From Whitmania pigra (lineage: Eukaryota; Annelida; Clitellata; Hirudinida; Haemopidae), in the NCBI GenBank assembly GCA_021613335.1, contig JAJTWR010000308.1, forward strand, positions 1,177,001 to 1,241,000: 64,000 nt of DNA, in the 5' to 3' direction. Under the pieces are notes generated by a model that searched no databases, was not told the DNA's origin, and saw only the letters and a program-made list of their open reading frames with translations. Every line of letters starts with the position of its first letter. The stretch's first letter is position 1. A program made the translations under genes and the position numbers. Below are positions 51,901 through 60,777 of the stretch, in pieces.

Positions 51901-52626
51901 TGTAAACTATGATGATGACTTTATTAACATCCACGTCATAACGAGGTCGTTAGTATGGAATAATGGATAAAAAACAACAACTTCTTAAACCACAGTCATT
52001 ACAGGAGCAACAAGAACAGCTAACCTGAGGTGGATTTGTGAAGATGTTTGTCCTACTGAGTTCGATGGAGTAATCTTTTATTATCGGAGATTCTCCCATT
52101 TCTCCGGGCTTCAGAACCGATTTTAGACCTTCGTCGATGTCCGCTTGGTACTTTGCATTGTAATCCAAATAAATCACTTTGCTGTTGTCATCATCATAAT
52201 AATCTGGATTCGACCGTGGAATCTGGATCGAGGAATTTATTTCAGTTGCGATGAATTTTCAGCAATTAAACTGAAATGCGGATAATTACAACTTTCTACA
52301 CCCAATTTCAAACCTTCAAAATTACCTTTGCAATATCTATCTGGAATAAGTCTTCATTGTCGCGATTAAAAGATGAATGGTGTCTCCATCTATCGCTAAT
52401 GTGAACTTCGTCTCTCAGCAACATCACGTTCCCAAAAACTGGAAGAGAAATTCCATCGGGATTATTTGTTAGGTATTCGTAAAATATGAAAATATGACGC
52501 CATTTACTTCTCACCTGCCACGCACAAAGTCATGCCGATTGTGATGAAACAGATCCAAGCTCTCCTGTAACTGTTGATGCATCTTTGAATTTTTATTCCA
52601 ACCCTTGGAAATTTATCTCCTGCCAT
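43786..52626 (-). CDS. CHST15-like sulfotransferase-fold protein with Gln-rich repeat tail
   Basis: Enzyme-like exons: 52626-52515, 52438-52326, 52222-52025, 51883-51565, 51030-50902, 50530-50374, 50176-50026, 49735-49591, 49284-49088 (507 residues, all in phase). A polyQ exon (48997 to about 48790), twelve microexons and a last exon (44691-43786) follow, for about 994 residues. The N-terminus is a type II Golgi anchor (AWICFITIGMTLCVAVFG). The fold follows GalNAc4S-6-O-sulfotransferase (CHST15): RCMPGFYIMEVPP, GFHPFVKNPEIEEPEFW, YVDLFD, RIIIVLRNPTQRLY, LRIGMYYPFV, VLILRHEDF. The PAPS 5'-phosphosulfate loop (PKCGTT in CHST15) reads PPTNFI at residues 214-219, and the 3'-phosphate Ser in RLYSDY is Gln. 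Sulfotransferase activity is therefore doubtful. The polyQ exon has one extra base (48892-48894), which shifts the frame relative to the microexons. Confidence 0.78.
45924..46020. repeat. Dispersed repeat, copy 2 (microexon-array intron)
   Basis: Second copy of the segment at 12223-12337, same orientation, sharing TTCATTAATGAATTT, ATCTTTTTTTGGTGTGATTT and AAATAAACGAATTCAAACC. It is about 18 bases shorter through small internal deletions. Confidence 0.8.
47341..48155. repeat. Duplicated exon-plus-intron unit within the microexon array
   Basis: The segment from about 47348 to 47515 recurs at about 47988-48150. Both contain a GAATATCGTTATCG start, a GGATTATGTGGTGTTATTTAGA stretch (in part), AGAAATCGATGTAAATTTCAAAA, a microexon and CCTAAATTTAATAAATA. 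The unit is about 640 bases. The copy at 48096 has lost five bases just past the donor, changing GTAATTATTTT to GTTTTTGAAA. Between the copies (47520-47870) the DNA is almost pure A and T with ATAATATATAACATTAATAATAAT tandem copies. Confidence 0.85.
48824..48937. repeat. CAA/CAG (polyQ) tract with a one-base interruption
   Basis: On the minus strand this is a run of about 15 CAA codons, then CAAACAA, then further CAA and seven CAG units before CCGGCACAAGAAATTC. The extra base moves a reader that enters from the sulfotransferase exon from Gln to Thr and Ala, reaching TAG at 48784-48782 if not spliced. Confidence 0.9.
51041..51153. repeat. 37-base minisatellite, three copies
   Basis: Three near-identical copies of a 37-base AT-rich unit containing AATATTTATTCTTAATT and ATCAATGATGTAATT. 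It lies in intron 4 of the sulfotransferase-like gene, immediately before exon 5. Confidence 0.9.
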
Positions 52627-54454
52627 ATTTCCCGCTAATGTTCTTGAAAATACAAATTTCGCGTTGATAAATCTCAGACAGACGTGGCAATACAGGTTTC
52701 CTTGAGACCAAGTCGAGTAGAACAGGCATGATTTCTGAAAGCCTAAGAAAAGATATTCAACGATGCATGTCTTCTTTAGAACTGGGGAGGTCTATCAAAT
52801 GAATTCGTGAGTTATTAGGACAAATCTTTTTTTAGATTTTCAAAGCCCGATTTGGTGAAGTAATAGTCGTCTCATTTAATGTGTATTAAAGCCCCTTCCA
52901 TATATGATGTTCTTTGTAATGGCCCCTATTCGTTTGCACTGATGAGGCCTGATTATACTATTACACCCGAAAATATCTTTCTTAAAAGTAACGATAGTAT
53001 TCGACAAAGGCCACGTCACAATTCTGGCTAAAAAAAAACATTTAAAGCATAGATAATTACAAAGAAATAGTTCATGTCTGAAATGAGTCATATTCATGAG
53101 GACAATACAAAAGTTAAATATTCTTAATAGTTGATAATCAGCAAATAAATGAATTAAATGAATGAGGACCGTTCCTGTGAATCATGTAGGTAAAATATTT
53201 GACATTTCTGCGCTGTTCACGTCAAATTCTTTCAATTCACCGATGACCCCTGCACACTTGAGAACACACAATCCTGGCATTTCAAGACATTCCTAGCACA
53301 TGCCGACCTAGTGCTACTTTACAACATCTTGAATCACTTTCCATCATCTCTAAGTTCCAGCAATTAAATAAAACTTGCTAATAAATGCTCGTGCAGAGTG
53401 CTGTTCGTGAGAAGCGTGATTTCTATTAAGTTTTAAAATATTGGTGCTGTTAATATTTTTTACGATTTAGTAATAAAATGAATGCATCACAATATACATA
53501 TTATCAACCCATCACAACTTTATCACTCGTATGAATAATTATGAGATTTAAAAATAATCATTTTTGGAGTTTTAAATTGAATAAGTTTTTATTTCTGCGT
53601 TGGACTTGTTTTGGTTCGAATCATTTGATAAGGAACACATTCAACGTTCGACTTGCACGTAACTTCAGATAATTTCAGATAATCGTCTGTCTAGGAGAAT
53701 CAGATAACGCCAACCTAAATGAAGCAGAAATAAACTTAACAATTAAGTTATTGTTAAATAAACTTTAACGATCGATTAATTCCCTTGCTTTAAACCTTAG
53801 CTCTTTCAATGAGAAATTTCTCATTATCTTAATTACAGACCAAAATAATAAGATAAAAATAACTTGCTTTAGCGTGCAATTGTTTGTATTTTAAAATAAA
53901 ATGTCATTTTAATAAACAGAATCACAATAAACTGAATGTCGATGCTACACGAAATCTATCGAACTTTTCGATAATTGCCACGAAAATGACTCATCGGTCT
54001 TTTAAAAGACTTTCGTTGTTTAAAAGTAATTTCAAAAAGTTTGGAGCTGAAAGTTCGATGATTAAAGCTGAATTCCTTATCGTTCGCTGTTGTGGGTGCC
54101 TGGATTCAAAAACAATTGCTTTTCCAACAAACCCTCTCCTCGTCGATGAGATTTTAAAAGGTGAAATTGAAAAAAAAAGATAAACTAAAATAAAATTTGA
54201 AACAAAACTTTTGCATCTGAGAAAACGTTCAAACAAAGTTCGTGAAATTTGCGGAGTATTCGCGGAAGCTTGAAAGCGATACGACGTTTGAAAAACAAAT
54301 GCCATTTTTATGACGAGCATTGCCTTGAAGAGAGAACAGTTGATGATGACGATGACGACCAAGCTAATTGACGACCGGTCAACAAAAGCAGTCAGTGGCT
54401 TTGAACATCGGGCGTGAAGAGATTCGCTAAGACTCTTGAAATGACAAACTCCCG
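52627..54454. other. Intergenic, no gene recognised
   Basis: About 1.8 kb between the sulfotransferase-like gene start and the end of the pseudokinase gene. Open frames at 53884-54183 (plus) and 53991-54500 (minus) have no motif; the second overlaps the pseudokinase 3' end. No regulatory site stands out. Confidence 0.5.
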
Positions 54455-57400
54455 CTATCCAGACTGCTTGCTCTTCGAAACCTTCAGAAGATTTCGCCAA
54501 CTTTTTCTCAACTTGCTTCCCCTAGACACGTCACCGTTGGAGAACTGATTGAAGGGTATGCTGGCTGAGCAGGTGTCCACCATAGAGGAACGTTCGATGG
54601 TGGATCTGGCCGAGGAAAATACGTGCCTTTTCGAATTACTTACGGACATTGAACGAGGACAGTCATCCGTCTTGACGTCACTGTCCGAGTAGGGGTTGCT
54701 GGTTCTGAAGGTGGGTGTAGAAATCAGGGGAGTGTTGGTCCCGCTCTGAGAACTTCTTTTGGAACTTTTCAGGATCAGTTGCAAATCGTCAGACAGACTC
54801 GCACTCGAGTGGAGAGGTGAAGCAACTTCAGCAAACTTCCTTTGTGGATCGCTGAAATAAAGGTTGCACTGACCTTTGACCTTATTTTCCAGCATGCAAA
54901 ACGTTGGCCTAGCGGAGGCTCGATATCTCCAGCACTGTTGCATAATTGAAAACATGAAAGTTTCGCATTCAGCTGGCTTTCCAAGTCTTCCTTTCTCGAC
55001 GATGTGAAGGGCAGTTTCCTGCTCGCTCAAATGGCCGTAAGGGAGTTGGCCTTGACTAAATAACTCCCAGAATACCACCGCCAAGGACCACACGTCAGAC
55101 TTTGTGCTGTAATGACAGTCTCTGAGCACTTCGGGCGGCGACCATCTGATGGGAATCTCTTCGCTGCTGCAAGCCATGTAGCCATCATCATCCACTCTTG
55201 TTGCGCGCTCGAAGTTGAAAAGTTTGACGACGTAGTTTGCAGACAGAAGGAAATTGCTTGCTGAGAGATTACGATGAAGAATGAAATGTTGCCTTTCGAG
55301 ATGCACCATGGCAGAAACCATCTGAACGCACATGTCAAAGTAAATGTCACTCTTGTCAGAAAGGAATCCATTAATCATGGAGTCCTTCAGCGTGCCCATC
55401 CCGAAGTTTTCAGTGAGGATAAAAAATGGTCGACTTCCAAAGCAAACTCCGACGAGTTTGATGATGTGTTCGTGAGAGGTGTTCATCAAAATGAGGGCTT
55501 CGTTCAAGAAATCATCGTCCTCTTCGAGTAGCGAATCACTTTGCAACGCTTTCACGAAGACTTGCTGTTGACCGTAACTACCCAGACACGTGAGACCAAA
55601 CCTTCCCTCGCTAATTATTTTCCCGTAAAGTCTGATGGATTTTCTCAACAACTCGTAATTTGCAGGATAATGGTGACCCGGTATAATTGGCATCCTCGAT
55701 TCTTTCAGAGGTCTCCTCAGGCGAGCTATTAAACAGCTCCTGTTTCTGCGGAAATACTGGACCAAGTCGGACAGCGTTAGGAAGCTCCTATCGTGTCCTT
55801 CGATCATTACGTCGCCGCAATAATTCTCTGCTATTGGATAATGGACGACTTCTCCTAATTCTCCTGTAAGACTGAGATAATAAAAACATTTCGTCGGCAT
55901 GTCGTCGCTAAAATCTGCTGACTGGTAAACGAGAAAACATCCATTTTGTTTTTCCTGCCTCAAGAAAAGCGTGGCCTCCTTGGTGGTAAGGGGAACTGGG
56001 TAGAACCAGGATTCGCCTATCGGATCGCCGTATCTTTTCAAGCGTTCGAAGTTGACGTAATAAGCGCTGCCCTCTCGATCGTAGCAGATTCTCGAACCTT
56101 TGAATGCTGCTAATTTGGATTTCTGATTCTCGTCGACGTATTCGTTGTGCGAAGAACATTCGCATTTACAAGCTGGAAAATAGTCGCACATGAGAAGAGT
56201 GCCGGCCATCAAAATCTTTTGTTCTGAACCCAAATAACCCAATGTACCACTTCGTCCATCCGGCTCGTCCGAACGCGGATCCAAATAATGACCGGAGTGG
56301 TCGTTCATAAGGTCGATGTCTTCGTAGTACGACGGTTCAGTTATCCCTGCCTGCTTACTGCCTTGCTCCGGGCACTGGTTTTCAGCGGTCTCTGGTATCA
56401 AGGTGTCCAAATCTTCGGTGGCATCCGTGCCGCAAAAAGGAGAGTCGTGCAGGCTGTGAGAGACGACGGAATCCACTCCCGAGTCTCTCGTCTTCACGGT
56501 CGTGCTCACCCCGGACGACGACCTGCTCACAGAAACATCCGAGCAACCGGGTTGGTCCAGTAGTTCGTCTGAAGCGGTATTAACGACGTTCGTCGATTCT
56601 TCAACTGGAACGAGATTTTCAATCTTTGCTTCCTCGATCACCCCCTCTGCTTGCATCACTTGATTGATTGATTGAGGCCTAGTGGCTTCGTCGTTGTGTT
56701 CGTTTTGTGAGTAAATGTTCTGACTTTCGATGAACGTTTCTCTCTCTTTGTCTTCATTCGCTGCATTCTGATCGATGGCTTCGTAAGGACCTTCAGTCGT
56801 GCTGACGTCTTCAGGTTCGATGAAGTAACTGAGTGAAATGTTGTCGTCATCCATGCCGTCGTCTGCCTCGTAGTTAGAGAATGCCTTGGGATAACTAGAT
56901 ATTCGAACCATGTTCAGAGGCTCCAAGTCCCTGAAGGCAGGGTTGAGAGCGGGAAGAATTGGCGGAGGTTTTAGGTTTGTTTCGAATCGTTGTCTCGCTG
57001 GGATTGGCGGTGGGATGGTGAACGTTGAGTGGCTGTTGGAGCAACTCGACACGTCTGCTTCTATTTTTAACAGGGTTTCCTCCGTCAGTCTGTCTTGCAG
57101 TTTCATTCGAGGTATTGGAGAAAGAGAATCTGGTTTCGGTGGCAGAGGTGGGGGCGTCTGAACGTTTTGAATTTTTAACATTTCCTCGTTGTTCGATAAA
57201 TCGGTCCTATAAGACAGTCTCAGTGTGGACGCGTTGAAAGTATCAACGTTTCTGGCCAGGTTTGCCGTGGAAAAGTTGTAGTTGCTCCTTTCGTCTGCCA
57301 CAAATGCTTGCGTACATCTGACTGGTTTTTTGACAAGATCTGGAATATCAACCGTTTTGATCGTCTTGAAGAGGAGATCTCTAGTCAGGACAGCCATGAA

Positions 57401-58009
57401 GGGATCGTTATCATCCGAAGAGTCCCTGACCTTTCGTCTCTTATCGTGCTTTATCCATGGCTTGTCGTGTGCCTTGCCACGAGAAGCAACCACCTGGCAG
57501 GTCACATAACCGTTACACGCGGCAGCTTCAGAATCCAGGAGACCTCTTGGCAAATGATCGTCGAAAAGCCGATTGTTGATCTGATATTTATGACGTTTCA
57601 GAAGATCTCTTACGGAATGACCTGTCATGGTGGCTCTCTCGCCGCAGAGCACTTCATCGTCCAACAACTCTTCTTCTTCTTCCTCAATTTCCAGAGTTCT
57701 CAGGGCTTGCTCGAGTACGCCGTGGACCCCCCTGTTGTGCTCCCTCAAAACGTCCATGAACTGCTCGAAGGATCGACGATCGGTTTGTTCGAGATTGTCG
57801 AGGAAATGAGTCAAACGTTCGACCTTTCGATCTGCTTCCTGACTCTCAGCTTTGAAGACGACTGGAAGTCTAGACAGAAATGACTGACTGCAGAAAATCT
57901 CAGGATTGAGTGACTTCAACAATAGATCCCTGCACTGCGAAATAACTCGTGAATGTGGAGGCTTGAAACACTTTTCTTCCAATGGTCTATTCTTTCCTGG
58001 GGATTTCAT
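54455..58009 (-). CDS. CARD-like / SH2 / tyrosine pseudokinase protein, single coding exon
   Basis: One uninterrupted frame of 1184 codons. Residues about 20-110 resemble a CARD or other death-fold helical bundle (ERLTHFLDNLEQTDRRSFEQFMDVL). A disordered stretch of some 500 residues follows, with PxxP motifs (PPPLPPKP, IPPPIPARQR) and Tyr sites (PYEAID, SYYEDIDLMND). An SH2 domain at about 665-770 begins ESWFYPVPLTTKEA; its FLVR motif reads FLVYQS, so the phosphotyrosine-binding Arg is missing. A tyrosine-kinase-type domain at about 795-1045 keeps VFVKAL (Lys) and KSDVWSLAVVFWELFSQG, but HRD reads HRN, DFG reads NFE, APE reads PPE and the glycine loop is reduced (EGRFG). Catalysis is unlikely. 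A basic/Ser-rich tail ends SKQSG. An acceptor-like TTGTTCCAG lies two bases before the ATG, so a 5' UTR intron or trans-splice site is likely. Confidence 0.85.
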   Translation of the reverse strand: MKSPGKNRPLEEKCFKPPHSRVISQCRDLLLKSLNPEIFCSQSFLSRLPVVFKAESQEADRKVERLTHFLDNLEQTDRRSFEQFMDVLREHNRGVHGVLEQALRTLEIEEEEEELLDDEVLCGERATMTGHSVRDLLKRHKYQINNRLFDDHLPRGLLDSEAAACNGYVTCQVVASRGKAHDKPWIKHDKRRKVRDSSDDNDPFMAVLTRDLLFKTIKTVDIPDLVKKPVRCTQAFVADERSNYNFSTANLARNVDTFNASTLRLSYRTDLSNNEEMLKIQNVQTPPPLPPKPDSLSPIPRMKLQDRLTEETLLKIEADVSSCSNSHSTFTIPPPIPARQRFETNLKPPPILPALNPAFRDLEPLNMVRISSYPKAFSNYEADDGMDDDNISLSYFIEPEDVSTTEGPYEAIDQNAANEDKERETFIESQNIYSQNEHNDEATRPQSINQVMQAEGVIEEAKIENLVPVEESTNVVNTASDELLDQPGCSDVSVSRSSSGVSTTVKTRDSGVDSVVSHSLHDSPFCGTDATEDLDTLIPETAENQCPEQGSKQAGITEPSYYEDIDLMNDHSGHYLDPRSDEPDGRSGTLGYLGSEQKILMAGTLLMCDYFPACKCECSSHNEYVDENQKSKLAAFKGSRICYDREGSAYYVNFERLKRYGDPIGESWFYPVPLTTKEATLFLRQEKQNGCFLVYQSADFSDDMPTKCFYYLSLTGELGEVVHYPIAENYCGDVMIEGHDRSFLTLSDLVQYFRRNRSCLIARLRRPLKESRMPIIPGHHYPANYELLRKSIRLYGKIISEGRFGLTCLGSYGQQQVFVKALQSDSLLEEDDDFLNEALILMNTSHEHIIKLVGVCFGSRPFFILTENFGMGTLKDSMINGFLSDKSDIYFDMCVQMVSAMVHLERQHFILHRNLSASNFLLSANYVVKLFNFERATRVDDDGYMACSSEEIPIRWSPPEVLRDCHYSTKSDVWSLAVVFWELFSQGQLPYGHLSEQETALHIVEKGRLGKPAECETFMFSIMQQCWRYRASARPTFCMLENKVKGQCNLYFSDPQRKFAEVASPLHSSASLSDDLQLILKSSKRSSQSGTNTPLISTPTFRTSNPYSDSDVKTDDCPRSMSVSNSKRHVFSSARSTIERSSMVDTCSASIPFNQFSNGDVSRGSKLRKSWRNLLKVSKSKQSG

Positions 58010-58690
58010 GTCTGGAACAAATGAAAACTAAGATAAACAAAATCGTTAAAATTAAAACGAATAAACCCACTTTGAAAACCAAAGCCCAAGGTTCCAAAGA
58101 ACAAAGAACTCGTTAACAAAGAAAGCGAACAACATGGAATCCATTGAGTATCGATAATGTGATTTCAATTAAAAACATTCGTTAATTGATGACAAACTCC
58201 AACGTTAGCATTGTTGTCGATGACAAGGAAAAACTTTCAGCCGAGGAAAAGCACTTTTCAGCGATGACGATCAGTTGACGATGCGCGAGCTAGACTGAAG
58301 AGCCACAAATATAATTGCAATAATTGCACAACAAAGCCATTTCTGCATCAACATTGCAAGACACATTGCATAGTGCTTGCGTAGAGAGAAGTTTCGGAGA
58401 TCGTTCGAGCAACGTGCTGTCGACTCAACAAGCGATAGAACACCTTGAATCAATAAAAAATGAAATCGAAAAATATGTTTCGTAAAAACAGGATGTGAAT
58501 GACGATATGTTGTAATATGTTGTAAATGAGGATGTGAATGATGGTATGTTGTAAGTGAGGATGTGAATGATGTTATGTTGTAAGCGAGGATGACCAGGTT
58601 AGGAATGCTGGAAGTTATTAGCTCAAAAGTTAATCATAAGTTTCAAGTGGTGGCTCCAAAGTGATGCAGCGGCATCGTGACAGTCACATC
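58010..58690. other. Upstream flank with short tandem units
   Basis: 5' flank of the pseudokinase gene. At 58491-58590 three partial copies of a GGATGTGAATGATGGTATG unit occur at irregular spacing. A minus-strand open frame at 58271-58453 has a hydrophobic stretch but no other support and is not called. Confidence 0.5.
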
Positions 58691-58706
58691 AAAGCGAGAG
58701 AGAGAG

Positions 58707-58954
58707 TGACTGACTGACTGACTGACTACTGAGTGGGTGTGTGAGTGAGTGAATGAGTGAGTGAGTGAGTGAGTGAGTGAGTGAGTGAGTGAGTGAGGGA
58801 GTGAGTGAGTGAGTGAGTGAGTGAGTGAGTGAGTGAGTGAGTGAGTGAGAGTGAGTGAGTGAGTGAGTGAGTGAGTGAGTGAGTGAGTGAGTGAGTGAGT
58901 GAGTGAGTGAGTGAGTGAGGTGAGTGAGTGAGTGAGTGAGTAGGCGAGTGAGTG
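58707..58954. repeat. TGAC/TGAG microsatellite
   Basis: A short TGAC run (about 58707-58727) followed by more than 200 bases of nearly pure GTGA/TGAG with a few interruptions. The four-base unit has three-frame openness on one strand, which creates false open frames of repeated THSL residues. Confidence 0.95.
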
Positions 58955-59040
58955 ACGTTGCTGGTAACAATCAGTTGCTTCACGCGATTAAAACCCTCCA
59001 GTAATCGAGTATACGTTTGAACAAGACATTAATATTTTAT

Positions 59041-59066
59041 CATCGTCGTCATCATCCTCATCATTA

Positions 59067-59165
<99 letters not shown>

Positions 59166-59166
59166 C

Positions 59167-59244
<78 letters not shown>
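59041..59244. repeat. TTA/TTATCA microsatellite
   Basis: About 200 bases: ATC units, a long TTA run, a block of TTATCA units (59140-59215) and another TTA run. The block of hexanucleotides inside the trinucleotide run suggests local expansion of an interrupted unit. Confidence 0.95.
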
Positions 59245-59245
<1 letters not shown>

Positions 59246-60680
59246 GAGACACTAATTTGTGACTTAATAAAAATAAGAAATTACGATGCTTTTTCAAGAG
59301 CACCTGTTTCTTAGACGCCTCTTAGAAAAAGGAAGAATTATTTTTCCATTACACGTCGAACCTTATAAAACGATATCTGATGTAAACAACAAGCTTTTAT
59401 TGAACCTGTTCTAGGAAGCTGTTCAAATAAAAACGATTCGCTGTCACCAATGCATTTAAACCACATTGCAAATCTTTTAAAACTTTTCTATTTAATGCAT
59501 TTAAACGTTTCAATCCGTCACTTTATATAATACATCACATAAACATGTCAAAGTCAAATTTTAAATTAAATTAGATTTTAAATGTTATATATATATATAT
59601 ATAAGCATATATAAGCAAAATAAAGTTTTTATTGCAATTAAATTCCAACAAACGAACGAACCCCACACGTCGTCATTTCAACTCGAAGGATGTCACGATA
59701 ATCCTCAACATGACGTTCGTAAAAGTCACTCAAGATGGCACTCAAGGTGCAAGCAAATATTAGCCAACCAATTTCATTGCAAGAAATTGAATATTAATGA
59801 GTTACCTGGAGTCGAATCATGACTGAAAAATGCGGACACGTCTGTCTATTGGCTTCCAATGAATAATGAAAATGATGATGTCGTTTGAATAAATAAATTA
59901 ATTAACTATTTATACAACTGACTGATACCTAACCAAGTCGTACAGCTCAAATTGAATGTCGGTGTAAGTTATGCAAGTTAACCAAGTCCTCATAATCCTT
60001 ACAGGGTCAAGGTGCTGTTGGCACCCGCTACGCTGCCAAACAAAGGACTTCGGCTCCTCAAAGCTCTGCGTGAATTCTGACTTGACCTTACTTAGAAGGG
60101 CAATCGGATTCAAGGTTATACAGTTTGTGGTTGCAAGATATTCAATTCTCTTTATTGTTAATATGTTAAAGAATAAGTAAAAGCCATTTAACAAATGAAA
60201 TCCACAAATGCCGCCTTCAATGCGATAATAATATGCACCGACAAGAAATGTAGGACGATAATAATACATTCTATTTATAATCGATCCAAGCTCATCATTG
60301 GCCGAAGAAAAGACATAGTTCTTATTTATAATATCTTTATTTGTAATACTTCATATTTATAATACTTTTTGTTTATAATTCTTATTTACAATACTTTTAT
60401 TTACAATACATCTTATTTATAATACATCTTGTTTATAACACTTCTTATTTATAATACCTTTATTAAAGGTGCTTTATATTTGTAAAATTTCTTCTCATGG
60501 TTTGTGAGGTAGGTTTATGTTGCTGAAACCCACGCATTTTGAGAGATTAAAAAAGTAGGATTGCTTTCTGTATGATGTTTGCAATTGTATAAGTAAGAAG
60601 TCATTTTATCATCTAATTATGATGAAATCGTTTTTGTAACCATAACAACTCTAATAATTAAGTCATTTAAAAAGTATATT
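59245..60680. other. Intergenic, no gene recognised
   Basis: AT-rich DNA. At 60300-60470 there are several imperfect copies of TTTATAATAC-like units (CTTATTTATAATAC, TTGTTTATAATAC). A minus open frame at 59910-60269 lacks motifs and splice partners. Confidence 0.5.
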
Positions 60681-60681
60681 A

Positions 60682-60776
<95 letters not shown>
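60681..60776. repeat. TAA microsatellite
   Basis: About 95 bases of ATA/TAA repeats with one interruption at 60717. Non-coding. Confidence 0.95.

Positions 60777-60777
<1 letters not shown>

Noticed and set aside
53991..54500. Minus-strand 169-codon frame
   Set aside because: It overlaps the pseudokinase end in another frame, has no recognisable motif and lacks splice partners.
57308..57883. Plus-strand 191-codon frame
   Set aside because: It lies antisense to the N-terminal part of the pseudokinase gene and has no motif.
58271..58453. Minus-strand small frame with a hydrophobic stretch, possible signal peptide
   Set aside because: Only 60 codons with a hydrophobic middle and nothing else. 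There is no downstream exon with a matching phase that I could support.
58689..58983. Two long minus-strand frames of repeated THSL residues
   Set aside because: These are products of the TGAG microsatellite, which lacks stops in several frames. There is no start context, splice site or non-repeat domain.
59017..59262. Plus-strand frame of Tyr and Ile runs
   Set aside because: It is a translation of the TTA/TTATCA microsatellite.
59910..60269. Minus-strand 119-codon frame
   Set aside because: The composition is unremarkable and there is no motif, intron partner or family match.
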